Shown: positions 24,583 to 32,927 of the stretch, in pieces
Layout of the letters: the number at the start of each line of letters is the position of its first letter
Numbering within the stretch: position 1 is the first letter of the stretch
Assembly (NCBI RefSeq): GCF_036227265.1
Contig: NZ_CP109446.1
Span: 781,501 to 845,500, forward strand
Source of the DNA: Streptomyces sp. NBC_01476
Lineage (GTDB): Bacteria > Actinomycetota > Actinomycetes > Streptomycetales > Streptomycetaceae
DNA: 64,000 nucleotides
Direction: 5' to 3'
The notes under the pieces: generated by a model
Told to the model about the DNA's origin: nothing
Seen by the model: only the letters and a program-made list of their open reading frames with translations
Databases searched by the model: none
Program-made: the position numbers and the translations under genes

Positions 24583-26571
24583 ATGTTCGCGCGGCTGTTC
24601 ACACCAAAGGGTCGGAGCGTGTGGCGGCGCCTGCGCCCGCGCTACCCGCGGCCGGGGCGCACCGGGTACCGCCGCTGGCTGCCGTCGCTCCGGCAGACGC
24701 TGCTCCTGTTCACCTGGGGGTTCCTCGCCCTGGTCGCCGTCATCGGCGTGGCCTACGCGCGCACCGCGATCCCGGCCGACCTCAACGCCGTCGCGGTCCA
24801 GCAGGACAACGTCTACTACTGGGCGGACGGCACCGAGATGGCCCGGGTCGGACCGATCGACCGGCAGACGATGCCGCTGGACCGTATCCCCTCCTCGGTG
24901 CAGTGGGCGGTGCTGGCCACCGAGAACGCCAACTTCTACAACGACCACGGTGTCTCCCCCAAGGGCATCGCCCGGGCGGTGACGAAGATGGCGACCGGCG
25001 GCGACGCGCAGGGCGGCTCCACCATCACCCAGCAGTACGTGAAGAACGTCTATCTGAACCAGGACCAGACGGTCTCCCGCAAGATCAACGAGATCTTCAT
25101 CTCCATCAAGCTGGACGACAAGGTCAGCAAGAAGCAGATCCTGGAGGGCTACCTCAACACCAGCTGGTTCGGCCGCGGCGCCTACGGGGTGCAGCGCGCC
25201 GCCAAGGCGTACTACGGCAAGGACGTCTCCCAGCTGACCACCAGTCAGGGCGCTTTCCTGGCCGCGCTGCTGAAGGGCGCGGGGATGTACGACCCGTCCA
25301 TCGGTCCGGCCAACCACCGCCGGGCGGTGGCGCGCTGGAACACAGTGCTGGACCGGATGGTGGAGATCGGCCGGCTCTCCGCGAAGGAACGCGCCACGTA
25401 CAAGGTCTTCCCCGAACCGATAGCGCCGGCCGCCCCGCCGGGCCTGGCCGGACAGACCGGCTACCTGGTGGACACCGCGCGCAGTTACGTCTCCGCGCAC
25501 AGCGGCATCTCCGACGCGCGGTTCGACCTGGGCGGCTACCAGATCTTCACCACCTTCGAGAAGCCGAAGGTGGACGCGCTTGCGGCCTCGGTGAAGCAGC
25601 AGCTGAGCACGCTGCGCCCGGGCACCCGGCCGGCCGACCGTGACGTCCGGGTCGGCGCCGCCTCGGTCGCCACCGACGGGCGGATCCTGGCCCTGTACGG
25701 CGGCCCGGACTACATCAAGCAGGGTTTCGACGACGCCAACATCTCCGTGGTGCCGGCCGGCCCGGCGTACGCGCCCTTCGTGTACGCCGCCGCCCTGCGC
25801 GACGGCATCGTGCGCGAACGCGGCGCCCCCCGCGCCCGGGTCACCCCGGACACGCCCTACAACGGCGACAACAAGGTGCCCGTGCAGACACCCGAAGGGC
25901 CGTACTGGAGCCGCAACGGGCAGATCGTCAGGACCGCCAACGCCGGCAACCGCTCCTGGGGCATGATCCCGCTGCGCCAGGCGGTGGCCGACTCGGTCAA
26001 CGGCCCGATCGTGCAACTGGGCATGGACGTCGGACTCGACCGGGTGCGCCGGGCCTCGATCGACGCCGGACTGCTGCCCGACTCCGGCTTCGGGGAGCAG
26101 ATCCCGGACTTCTCCCTGGGCACCTCCACGCCGAGTCCGATCCGGATGGCCGGCGCCTACGCGACCTTCGCGGCGGCCGGCACCCACACCGACCCGTACT
26201 CGGTGCTGCGGGTCACCCGCGACGGCGAACGGATCGGCCTCGAACAGCCCCGGGTCACCCATCCGTTCACCCCTAAGGTCGCCTCACAGGTGGACGGCGC
26301 ACTGCGCCAGGCGGTCGGTTCGGGCGCCGCGAAATCCGTCGCGGCGGCCGGCCCCGGCCTGGCCGGCACACCGGGCACCGCGCTGGGCGACCGGGCCGGC
26401 TGGTTCGTCGGCTACGACCGGACGGTGGCGTCGGCCGTGTCCGTCTTCCGGATCGACCCCGCCTCCCAGGAGGTCCGGCCGCTCACCGGAATGGCCGGTG
26501 AACCCGGCGCGAAGGCGGCCGGCGCCTTCCCTGCCGCCATCTGGACCCGCTACATGGCGTCGATCCGCTGA
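24583..26571 (+). CDS. Class A PBP-like glycosyltransferase with inactive transpeptidase domain
   Basis: This 662-residue membrane-anchored protein has a cytoplasmic Arg-rich start, one transmembrane helix (about residues 38-58) and a GT51 peptidoglycan glycosyltransferase domain. ATENANFYNDHGVSP (E114 catalytic) and GGSTITQQYVKNVY are intact. The C-terminal part has the fold markers of a penicillin-binding transpeptidase, but the active site is gone. The usual GSTFKPF is GPAYAPF, with P394 and A397 in place of Ser and Lys. The usual KTG is TPG at 596-598. Only SVN (471-473) remains. It should therefore polymerise glycan strands but not cross-link or bind beta-lactams. ATG 24583 follows CAGGGGACCGG. 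The 11-bp repeat array upstream suggests phosphate-linked control. Confidence 0.85.
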   Translation: MFARLFTPKGRSVWRRLRPRYPRPGRTGYRRWLPSLRQTLLLFTWGFLALVAVIGVAYARTAIPADLNAVAVQQDNVYYWADGTEMARVGPIDRQTMPLDRIPSSVQWAVLATENANFYNDHGVSPKGIARAVTKMATGGDAQGGSTITQQYVKNVYLNQDQTVSRKINEIFISIKLDDKVSKKQILEGYLNTSWFGRGAYGVQRAAKAYYGKDVSQLTTSQGAFLAALLKGAGMYDPSIGPANHRRAVARWNTVLDRMVEIGRLSAKERATYKVFPEPIAPAAPPGLAGQTGYLVDTARSYVSAHSGISDARFDLGGYQIFTTFEKPKVDALAASVKQQLSTLRPGTRPADRDVRVGAASVATDGRILALYGGPDYIKQGFDDANISVVPAGPAYAPFVYAAALRDGIVRERGAPRARVTPDTPYNGDNKVPVQTPEGPYWSRNGQIVRTANAGNRSWGMIPLRQAVADSVNGPIVQLGMDVGLDRVRRASIDAGLLPDSGFGEQIPDFSLGTSTPSPIRMAGAYATFAAAGTHTDPYSVLRVTRDGERIGLEQPRVTHPFTPKVASQVDGALRQAVGSGAAKSVAAAGPGLAGTPGTALGDRAGWFVGYDRTVASAVSVFRIDPASQEVRPLTGMAGEPGAKAAGAFPAAIWTRYMASIR

Positions 26572-26650
26572 CCCGGTCCCCGCGGCACTCGCGGCGGCGG
26601 CCCCGCGGTGCCCGTATCGTCGTCCCGACAGGCCGACGAAAGGATTCGGG

Positions 26651-26995
26651 GTGGCTGACACACCGCAGGACACCGCTGGTGACGGGCACGTGGAGGTGGT
26701 CGACAACCCGGCCGAGCGGTTCTACGAACTCCGTGTCGACGGCGAGCCGGCGGGGGTGCTCGTCTACGAGTCGGCCGGCTCGCGCCGGGTGATCACCCAT
26801 ACGGTGATCCAGCGCGGCTTCCAGGGCCGTGGGCTCTCCGGGCGGCTGGTCCGGGCGGCGCTGGACGATCTGCGGGCCCGGCACCACACCGTCACGAGCT
26901 ACTGCGAGGTCGTGGACCGGTTCATCGAGGCCCATCCGGAGTACGCCGACCTCATCGATCCGGAACAGCCGGGCGCCGGCCACAAGGGCCGCTGA
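26651..26995 (+). CDS. GNAT-type N-acetyltransferase, short Gcn5-like (YjdJ type)
   Basis: This 114-residue protein is a minimal GNAT domain of the YjdJ/DUF4442-neighbour type. The acetyl-CoA-binding turn is RGFQGRGLSGRLVRAAL, and the C-terminal TSYCEVVDRFIEAHPEYADL is characteristic of the family, including the conserved Cys. The start is GTG at 26651, preceded by GAAAGGA; the open frame further upstream has no ribosome-binding site and overlaps the PBP gene. The acetyl acceptor is unknown. A strong terminator follows directly. Confidence 0.82.
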   Translation: MADTPQDTAGDGHVEVVDNPAERFYELRVDGEPAGVLVYESAGSRRVITHTVIQRGFQGRGLSGRLVRAALDDLRARHHTVTSYCEVVDRFIEAHPEYADLIDPEQPGAGHKGR

Positions 26996-27000
26996 GCGCG

Positions 27001-27044
27001 CGCCGGTTCGCGGAGGGGCGTCATCCCCCGTCCGCGAACCGGCG
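27001..27044. terminator. Bidirectional terminator between GNAT and DUF5709 genes
   Basis: A 14-bp perfect stem pairs 27001-27014 (CGCCGGTTCGCGGA) with 27031-27044, and the loop carries a further GGGG/CCCC pairing. It lies between convergent genes, five bases after the GNAT stop. Confidence 0.78.
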
Positions 27045-27092
27045 GCAGCGGCAGCGCGCGTCACTCGCGGCGGGACGCCGGGGCCGGCCGGC

Positions 27093-27554
27093 TCAGTACG
27101 CGTCGCCGTCGGTGTCCGGCACGATGTGGACGGCGGCCTCCTCGGCGGACGCCGCTCCCCCGTCGATGCCGATGTCCCGGGCCCAGTAGTCGGCTTCGGT
27201 ACGGCCGAGACCGGTGTCCTCGCTGTCCCACGCGGTCAGCCGGCCGGCCCGTACGTCGCCGACCTCGCCGTCGATGAGTTCGCCGTCGGAGTCAGGGGAG
27301 TCGCCGAGGCCGTCCCAGTCCGCTCCGGCGTCGTCGTCCTTGAGTTCGCGGTCGAGCCGGTGGCCGAGGTCCTCGTGCGAGGCCGCCTCCCGTGCGGTGA
27401 GACCCCACTCGGCGACCGCCAGCGGACGCTCCACGGGTGAGTAGCCCTGGTCCTGGTAGCCGTCGGTCTCCTCGTCGTCCAGCCCCTCCTCGGGCGGAAG
27501 GAGACCGGGGTCGTCCGTACCGTCCAGGCCTATGCCGTCGTCCTGTGTGGTCAT
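27093..27554 (-). CDS. DUF5709 family protein
   Basis: This 153-residue, strongly acidic protein belongs to DUF5709, a family confined to actinomycetes. Characteristic segments are LDGTDDPGLLPPEEGLDD, YSPVERPLAVAEWGLTA, SHEDLGHRLDRE and a C-terminal AEEAAVHIV. It has no signal or membrane segment, and no function is known. ATG 27554 is preceded by GGAAGAGG. Expression conditions are not visible. It shares a 296-bp divergent region with the downstream acetyltransferase gene, in which I see no clear regulatory site. Confidence 0.85.
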   Translation of the reverse strand: MTTQDDGIGLDGTDDPGLLPPEEGLDDEETDGYQDQGYSPVERPLAVAEWGLTAREAASHEDLGHRLDRELKDDDAGADWDGLGDSPDSDGELIDGEVGDVRAGRLTAWDSEDTGLGRTEADYWARDIGIDGGAASAEEAAVHIVPDTDGDAY

Positions 27555-27850
27555 TGTCGGCCTCTTCCTTCGCTCTTGTTCGTTCTTCTTCGCCCTGCCC
27601 GGACGCCGGCACCGGGCCGGGCGGCCCGTGCTGCTGTCCGGCTCCCGCCACGACAGCACGACGGTACCGAAGCCGGGTCCGGATTCCACCCACCGGCCGG
27701 ATCGGGCGGGCCGCGGAAGGCCCGCCCCCGGGGTGCCCGGATACGCTGCGGACAGACCCGCCGGGCGCGGCGGGGCGCGTCACTGACCCGTGCGGGGGCC
27801 GGAGCACCGGCCGCCGTCAGAGCACCTTCGAAGGCAGGCGGTCGTAGAAC

Positions 27851-28432
27851 ATGTCCGGTAATGAGCACGGTGTCGTCCTCGACGGGTCCCGGATCCTCAC
27901 CCCCCGGCTGGTCCTGCGGCCGTGGTCGGTCGAGGACGCGGAGGCGGCGCTTGAGGTCTACGGGTCCGAGGACGTGACCCGGTGGCTGGCCCCGGCGATG
28001 ACGCGTACCACCGATGTGGCGGCGATGCGCGAACTCCTCGGCTGCTGGACCGCGAACTGCGAGGTGCTGGAGCGTCCGGCGGGCCGCTGGGCGATCGAGC
28101 TGCGGGAGACCGGCGCGCTGATCGGCGGCACCGCGCTCCTCCCGCTGCCGCCCTACGGTGTCGACCTGGAGATCGGCTGGCAGCTCGCCAAGGCGGCCCA
28201 GGGCCAGGGCTACGCCGCCGAGGCGGGTCACGCGGTGGCCTACTACGCCTTCGACGCGGGCATCGACGAGCTCTTCGCGGTGGTACGGCCGCGCAACGAG
28301 CGCGGGGCGGCGACCGCCCGGCGGGTCGGCATGGAGTGGGTGGGCGAGACCGAGAAGTACTACGACCTGCGGCTGCAGGTGTACCGGCTGCGCAAAGGCG
28401 AGCTGGACACGTCGGGTCCCAAGCCGCGCTGA
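27851..28432 (+). CDS. GNAT N-acetyltransferase, RimJ/RimL-like
   Basis: This 193-residue acetyltransferase has the RimJ/RimL layout: LTPRLVLRPWSVEDAEA at the start, GGTALLPLPPYGVDLEIGW in the middle, and the acetyl-CoA loop AAQGQGYAAEAGHAV. The next part, RPRNERGAATARRVGMEWVG, carries the conserved Asn/Arg region of the family. Members acetylate ribosomal protein N-termini, antibiotics or small amines; the substrate here is unknown. ATG 27851 has no strong ribosome-binding site, but homology begins at once. Confidence 0.85.
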   Translation: MSGNEHGVVLDGSRILTPRLVLRPWSVEDAEAALEVYGSEDVTRWLAPAMTRTTDVAAMRELLGCWTANCEVLERPAGRWAIELRETGALIGGTALLPLPPYGVDLEIGWQLAKAAQGQGYAAEAGHAVAYYAFDAGIDELFAVVRPRNERGAATARRVGMEWVGETEKYYDLRLQVYRLRKGELDTSGPKPR

Positions 28433-28475
28433 GCCCGTCGCCGGCGGGGTCGCGGTCACCCCCGGCGGCGCGCGA

Positions 28476-28826
28476 TCACTGCGGCTGCGGCTCGTGCCGG
28501 TCAGCCCAGCGCTGGCCGTACTGCACCAGCGGCGCCAGGGACTCCATGAGGTCACGGCCCCGGTCGGTCAGGTGGTAGCGGACCTGGACCGGGGTGGACG
28601 GGATCACCTCCCGCTCCATGAGCCCGGCCGCCTGCAGTTCGCCGAGGCGCAGCGTGAGCAGGCGGTCGGAGAGCCCGGGGATCATCGCCATGAACTCCGT
28701 GAAGCGCTCGGCGCCGCGGGTCGCCGCGAGCAGGACGCCGGAGGTCCACCGCTTGCCCACCAGTTCCATCGCGGACGTCGCGCGGCGGCATTCCTCGTCG
28801 TCGATGTGCTGCCAGTCGGAAATCAC
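28476..28826 (-). CDS. HxlR-family winged-helix transcriptional regulator
   Basis: This 116-residue regulator has the HxlR signature: C-R-ATSAMELVGKRWTSGVLLA, then RFTEFMAMIPGLSDRLLTLRLGEL as the recognition region (given here across the helix-turn-helix), and YHLTDRGRDLM. Family members often sense reactive electrophiles, quinones or disulfide stress through a conserved Cys near the N-terminus, and C13 (ECRRAT) is present here. The start is GTG 28826, which lies inside the palindrome at 28825-28841; self-repression is therefore likely. It is divergent from the fused flavoenzyme gene, its probable target. Confidence 0.88.
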   Translation of the reverse strand: MISDWQHIDDEECRRATSAMELVGKRWTSGVLLAATRGAERFTEFMAMIPGLSDRLLTLRLGELQAAGLMEREVIPSTPVQVRYHLTDRGRDLMESLAPLVQYGQRWADRHEPQPQ

Positions 28827-28841
28827 TTACGAAAAGTAAGT
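28825..28841. promoter_or_regulatory. HxlR-type operator overlapping the regulator start
   Basis: ACTTAC-GAAAA-GTAAGT is a perfect inverted repeat with 6-bp arms in an AT-rich patch. It overlaps the regulator's GTG start and lies 51 bp before the flavoenzyme start, the classic position for a divergent HxlR operator. Confidence 0.7.
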
Positions 28842-28891
28842 CGCTTATCTGTCGCTTGTCAAGGAAGCCGGCCCGCCAGGACGCTGGAGCC

Positions 28892-31177
28892 ATGCCCGAT
28901 TACCGCCATCCGCTGAGCTTCGGATCCTTCATCACGCCGACGAACAGTCCGTCCGGTACGGCCCCGGCGCTCGCCCGGCTGAGCGAGCGGCTCGGCTACG
29001 ACCTGGTGACGTTCCAGGACCACCCCTACCAGCCGTCCTTCCACGACACCTGGACGCTCATGACCTGGGCGGCCGCCGGGACCGAGCGGATCCATGTCGC
29101 GCCGAACGTGCTCAACACCCCGCTGCGCCTTCCGGCCGTCACCGCCCGCGCGGCGGCGAGTCTCGACCTGCTCTCCGGCGGGCGCCTCGACCTCGCGCTG
29201 GGCGCCGGGGCCTTCTGGGACGCCATCGAGGCGATGGGCGGCCGGCGTCTCACCCCGGGGCAGGCCGTCGACGCCCTCGGTGAGGCGATCGACATCATGC
29301 GCGGTGTCTGGGCCGCGGAGGAACGCTCCCCGCTGCGCGTACCCGGCACGTACCACCAGGTCGACGGCGCCAAGCGCGGACCGGCGCCGGCGCATGACAT
29401 CCCGCTCTGGATCGGCGCGTACAAACCGCGGATGCAGCGGCTGGTGGGGCGCAAGGGAGACGGCTGGCTGCCCAGCCTCTTCGCACTGCAACCCGGCGAT
29501 CTGCGCACCGGCAACGCGATCATCGACGAGGCGGCGGCCGGGGCCGGCCGCGACCCGCGGGAGATCCGGCGGCTGCTCAACATCTCCGGCTCCTTCACCG
29601 GAGACGGAACCGGCCCGCTGACCGGTCCGGCCGGCACCTGGGTGGAGGAGCTTCTGCCGCTGGTCCTGGAGGACGGGGTGAGCACCTTCATCCTGGCCTC
29701 GGACGACCCCGCGGTCCTCCAGGAGTTCGCGGAGGAGGTCGCCCCGGCGCTGCGCGAGGCCGTGGCGGCCGAACGCGGCGCGGGGGCGGCCGTCGGTACG
29801 GTCCGCGGCTCCGGTGCCCGCGCGAAGCGGCGTCCCGGCATCGACTACGACGGGCTGCCCGCGTCCCTGGCGGCGCGGGCGGTCGAGCCCGGCGACACCG
29901 CCTACGGACGGGTCCGGTCCACGTACATGCGCGGCGGGGCACCCGGGCTCGTGCTGCGGGTCCGCGACGCGGCCGAGGTGGCGGAGGCGCTCGCCTTCGC
30001 CCGTAAGCAGCCCGGGGTCCCGCTCGGCGTCCGCAGCGGCGGCCACGGGATCAGCGGGCGCTCCACCAATGACGGCGGGATCGTCATCGACCTGTCCGCG
30101 CTGAACACCATCGAGGTCCTGGACGAGGAGACCCGCAGGGTCCGCATCGGGCCGGGCGCCCGGTGGATGGACGTCGCCACCGCGCTGGCCCCGCACGGCT
30201 GGGCGCTCAGCTCCGGCGACTACGGCGGGGTCGGTGTCGGCGGGCTCGCCACCACCGGCGGGATCGGATGGCTGGTACGCGAACACGGACTCACCATCGA
30301 CCATCTGCGGGCGGTCGACATCGTGCTCGCCGACGGCACGGCGGCCCGGGCGAGCGCGGAGGAGAACCCGGACCTGTTCTGGGCAGTCCGCGGCGCGGGG
30401 GCGAACTTCGGGATCGTGGTGGCGTTCGAGTTCGAGGTCGACGTCGTCGGTGACGTGGCCTGGGCGCAGCTGGTCTTCGACGCGAGCGACACCGCGCAGT
30501 TCCTGGAGTCCTGGGGCGCCGCGGTCGAGGCGGCGCCGCGCGATCTGACCAGCTCGGTGATCCTCGGCGGCCGGCGGCCCGGGCAGCCCGCGTACGCCCA
30601 GGTCCTCACGGTCGTCGACTCCGACGACCCGGACACCGTGCTCGACCGGCTCAAGCCGCTCGCGGCGGTCGCGCCGCTGCTGGACCAGTCGATCCAGATC
30701 GTGCCGTACGCGACCGTCATGGCCCACAACGTGCAGGGCGGGGACCATCAGGGGCAGGGCGAGCCGCACGCGCACTCCGGTCTGATCGACCACATCACGC
30801 CGGAGTTCGCGGCGCGGGCGGCGGACCTCATCGCCACCGGGGCGACCTACTTCTTCCAGATCCGCTCGGTCGGCGGCGCGGTGTCCGACGTCCCGGCCGG
30901 TGCCACCGCGTACCCGAACCGCTCGGCGAACTTCTCGGTCGCCTCCTTCGGCACGAATGCCTCGGGCCTCGACGAGCAGTGGGAGCGGCTGCGCCACCAC
31001 TTCGACGGCATGTACCTCAGTTTCGAGACCGGCCGCGCACCGGAACTGGTCCAGCAGGCGTTCCCCGGCGAGGCGCTTGTCCGGCTGCGCGCCCTGAAGG
31101 AGAAGTACGACCCGGACAACGTCTTCCGCGACAACTTCAACATCCTGACCGGGGACGACGTGACACCGTCCCCCTGA
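28892..31177 (+). CDS. Fused LLM flavin oxidoreductase and FAD-linked (BBE-type) oxidase
   Basis: This 761-residue protein joins two flavoenzymes. Residues 1-300 form a luciferase-like monooxygenase domain (FGSFITPTNSPSG, LDLLSGGRLDLALGAGAFWD, IPLWIGAYKPRMQRLV). After a linker near 305-330 comes a PCMH-type FAD domain with GVRSGGHGISGRSTNDGG, whose His is the expected 8-alpha-histidyl FAD anchor, and a C-terminal BBE segment (YDPDNVFRDNFNIL). The Cys that gives bicovalent FAD in berberine-bridge enzymes is absent (SSGDYGGVGVGG). ATG 28892 is very close to GGAG. The reading frame is continuous without a stop at the junction. Both domains could act in succession on one substrate. Divergence from an HxlR regulator suggests induction by an electrophilic or aromatic compound (inference). 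Confidence 0.85.
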   Translation: MPDYRHPLSFGSFITPTNSPSGTAPALARLSERLGYDLVTFQDHPYQPSFHDTWTLMTWAAAGTERIHVAPNVLNTPLRLPAVTARAAASLDLLSGGRLDLALGAGAFWDAIEAMGGRRLTPGQAVDALGEAIDIMRGVWAAEERSPLRVPGTYHQVDGAKRGPAPAHDIPLWIGAYKPRMQRLVGRKGDGWLPSLFALQPGDLRTGNAIIDEAAAGAGRDPREIRRLLNISGSFTGDGTGPLTGPAGTWVEELLPLVLEDGVSTFILASDDPAVLQEFAEEVAPALREAVAAERGAGAAVGTVRGSGARAKRRPGIDYDGLPASLAARAVEPGDTAYGRVRSTYMRGGAPGLVLRVRDAAEVAEALAFARKQPGVPLGVRSGGHGISGRSTNDGGIVIDLSALNTIEVLDEETRRVRIGPGARWMDVATALAPHGWALSSGDYGGVGVGGLATTGGIGWLVREHGLTIDHLRAVDIVLADGTAARASAEENPDLFWAVRGAGANFGIVVAFEFEVDVVGDVAWAQLVFDASDTAQFLESWGAAVEAAPRDLTSSVILGGRRPGQPAYAQVLTVVDSDDPDTVLDRLKPLAAVAPLLDQSIQIVPYATVMAHNVQGGDHQGQGEPHAHSGLIDHITPEFAARAADLIATGATYFFQIRSVGGAVSDVPAGATAYPNRSANFSVASFGTNASGLDEQWERLRHHFDGMYLSFETGRAPELVQQAFPGEALVRLRALKEKYDPDNVFRDNFNILTGDDVTPSP

Positions 31178-31201
31178 CATCCCCCTGACATTCCTCCGGC
31201 A

Positions 31202-31241
31202 CCGCGGCGCCCACCGGGAAGCATCCGGCCGGGCGCCGCGG
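31202..31241 (+). terminator. Terminator after the fused flavoenzyme gene
   Basis: An 11-bp perfect stem pairs 31202-31212 (CCGCGGCGCCC) with 31231-31241, and a CCGG/CCGG pairing is possible inside the loop. It lies 24 bp after the stop. Confidence 0.6.
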
Positions 31242-31281
31242 CGCGTTCCCGGCCGGGCGCCGACAGCGCAGCACACAGCGC

Positions 31282-31312
31282 CTAATGTGTAAGCTTGAGG
31301 CGTGAACATTAG
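31282..31312. promoter_or_regulatory. Inverted repeat spanning the CGNR regulator start
   Basis: CTAATGT (31282-31288) and ACATTAG (31306-31312) are perfect inverted arms separated by 17 bp. They flank the GTG start at 31302, in an AT-rich patch unusual for this genome. TAATGT may also serve as a -10 box. Autoregulation by the CGNR protein is a likely use. Confidence 0.5.
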
Positions 31313-31904
31313 CACCGGCGTCGAGGACTTCCAGTCCGCCGGCTTCCCCATGGGCGGCGAACCGCTGGTCGCGCTGGACCTCGCGGACACGCTGATCACC
31401 GTCGGCGACCCGCCGGCGGACCTGATCGCCGCACCCGCGGCCGGTGCGGCCTGGTGGGAGCTGCAGGCGCGGCGGCTGCCGCCGGGACCGGTGCCGGAAC
31501 CGGTGGCGGTACGCCGGCTGCGGACGGCCGTGCGCGAGGTGCTCGACGCGCGCCTGGAAGGGCGCGCCGCCGATCCGGCCGCGCTTGAGGACATCAACGC
31601 GGCGGCTGCCTCGGCCCCGAGCAGCCCGCGCCTGGTGGCGGACGGGGACGGGCTGCACGCCGGGACCCGCTGGCACACCGAGTACGGCGGGAACGCCCGG
31701 CTCGCCGCGATCGCCGCCGAGGTGATCGCTCTGCTGACCTCCCCGGCCCGCGCCGAGCTGCTGCGGCGGTGCGCCAACCCGGACTGCTCGATGCTCTTCC
31801 TCGCCGAGAACCGGCGCCGCAAGTGGTGCACGGCCAACCTCTGCGGCAACCGGATCCGCGTCGCCCGGCACTACGACCGCACCCACAGGCAGGAGCAGCG
31901 ATGA
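31302..31904 (+). CDS. CGNR zinc-finger (ABATE domain) regulator
   Basis: This 200-residue protein has an N-terminal ABATE-type domain beginning LVALDLADTLI, and a C-terminal CGNR zinc finger: CANPDCSMLFLAENRRRKWC followed by TANLCGNRIRVARHY. The four Cys ligands and the CGNR signature are all present. Such proteins are putative DNA-binding stress regulators in actinomycetes and proteobacteria. The start is GTG 31302; GAGG lies only one base upstream, so a leaderless transcript is possible. Its stop overlaps the next start (ATGA). The inverted repeat around its start suggests self-control. Confidence 0.85.
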   Translation: MNISTGVEDFQSAGFPMGGEPLVALDLADTLITVGDPPADLIAAPAAGAAWWELQARRLPPGPVPEPVAVRRLRTAVREVLDARLEGRAADPAALEDINAAAASAPSSPRLVADGDGLHAGTRWHTEYGGNARLAAIAAEVIALLTSPARAELLRRCANPDCSMLFLAENRRRKWCTANLCGNRIRVARHYDRTHRQEQR

Positions 31905-32812
31905 GCAGCAGGGGATTCCACGAGGGCGAACGCGAGGTCCAGCGCCGGGCCGGCGTCGAACACGACGCCGCCCGCCTCGAAGGCATGCTCCGGCCGGCCC
32001 TGCTCACCGGGGGCGCGGCCGCCTTCCTGGCACAGCGGGACCTGGCCGTCCTGACCGGCCGCGACCGTGCCGGGCAGCTGTGGGTCTCGGCCCTGCCGGG
32101 ACACCCGGGCTTCCTCGACGGTTCCGGTACGACCCTGAGGGTGGGCACCGTCCCGGTGGGAGGCGACCCGCTGCACGACCTGCCGGCCGGCCAGGAGGTC
32201 GGGCTGCTGGCCATCGACCTCTCCCTGCGCCGCCGGGTGCGGGTCAACGGGACACTGACCGGCGTCGGCGCCGACGGCCTGGAGATCGACGCGGAGCAGG
32301 CGTACGGCAACTGCCCGCAGTACATCCAGCGGCGTGATCTCCGGCTCGGCGCGGAGCCCGGCCCGCCGCCGGGGACGGCTTCCCGCGCCCCGGGATTCAC
32401 CGCCGGCCGGACCCGCCTCATCACCGCCGCCGACACCTTCTTCCTCGGCACCAGCCACCCGACCCGCGGCGCCGACGCCTCGCACCGCGGCGGCTCCCCC
32501 GGCTTCGTCCGGATCGACGGCGACGACCTGTGGTGGCCCGACTACGCGGGCAACAACATGTTCAACAGCCTGGGCAACCTCGCGGTGGATCCCGCGGCGG
32601 CGCTGCTCTTCATCGACTTCGGCACCGGGAGCGCGCTGCAGCTGTCCGGGACCGCGGCGCTGGAGTTCACCGCCCCCGGCGCCCCGGGCGACGACGGCGG
32701 GACCGGCCGGCGGGTCCGCTTCCACCCGGAGCGGTTCGCCGGCACCGCGCTCCCGCTGCGCGGCGCGCCCGGCGTCGGTTATTCGCCGTACAACCCGCCC
32801 CTGGCGGGCTGA
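31901..32812 (+). CDS. Pyridoxamine 5'-phosphate oxidase-like flavin-binding protein
   Basis: This 303-residue protein resembles the FMN-binding split-barrel family of pyridoxamine-phosphate-oxidase-like proteins. Segments include FLAQRDLAVLTGRDRAGQLW, VSALPGHPGFL, GNCPQYIQRR, FFLGTSHPTRGADASHRGG, and NNMFNSLGNLAVDPAAALLF. The two halves look like an internal repeat of the barrel. ATG 31901 overlaps the CGNR stop and is preceded by AGGAG, so the pair is translationally coupled. It is probably the effector under the CGNR regulator. The oxidised substrate is unknown. Confidence 0.78.
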   Translation: MSSRGFHEGEREVQRRAGVEHDAARLEGMLRPALLTGGAAAFLAQRDLAVLTGRDRAGQLWVSALPGHPGFLDGSGTTLRVGTVPVGGDPLHDLPAGQEVGLLAIDLSLRRRVRVNGTLTGVGADGLEIDAEQAYGNCPQYIQRRDLRLGAEPGPPPGTASRAPGFTAGRTRLITAADTFFLGTSHPTRGADASHRGGSPGFVRIDGDDLWWPDYAGNNMFNSLGNLAVDPAAALLFIDFGTGSALQLSGTAALEFTAPGAPGDDGGTGRRVRFHPERFAGTALPLRGAPGVGYSPYNPPLAG

Positions 32813-32927
32813 CCGCGGACGTTTTCCCCGCCGGCGTGGCAGTTGTCGGTCGCCCTCCGCACGCCCCGGCGATATAGCCTTGATCAGCAGGCGGGTCCTT
32901 GTCGATTCCACGCCAGGAGGCCGCACG

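Noticed and set aside
24334-26262. Minus-strand frame antisense to the PBP gene
   Set aside because: Gly/Val/Arg-rich without motifs; the plus-strand GT51 domain is unambiguous.
28859-31849. Minus-strand frame of about 1000 codons antisense to the fused flavoenzyme
   Set aside because: Low-complexity Arg/Gly/Val sequence; it crosses the intergenic terminator and the CGNR gene.
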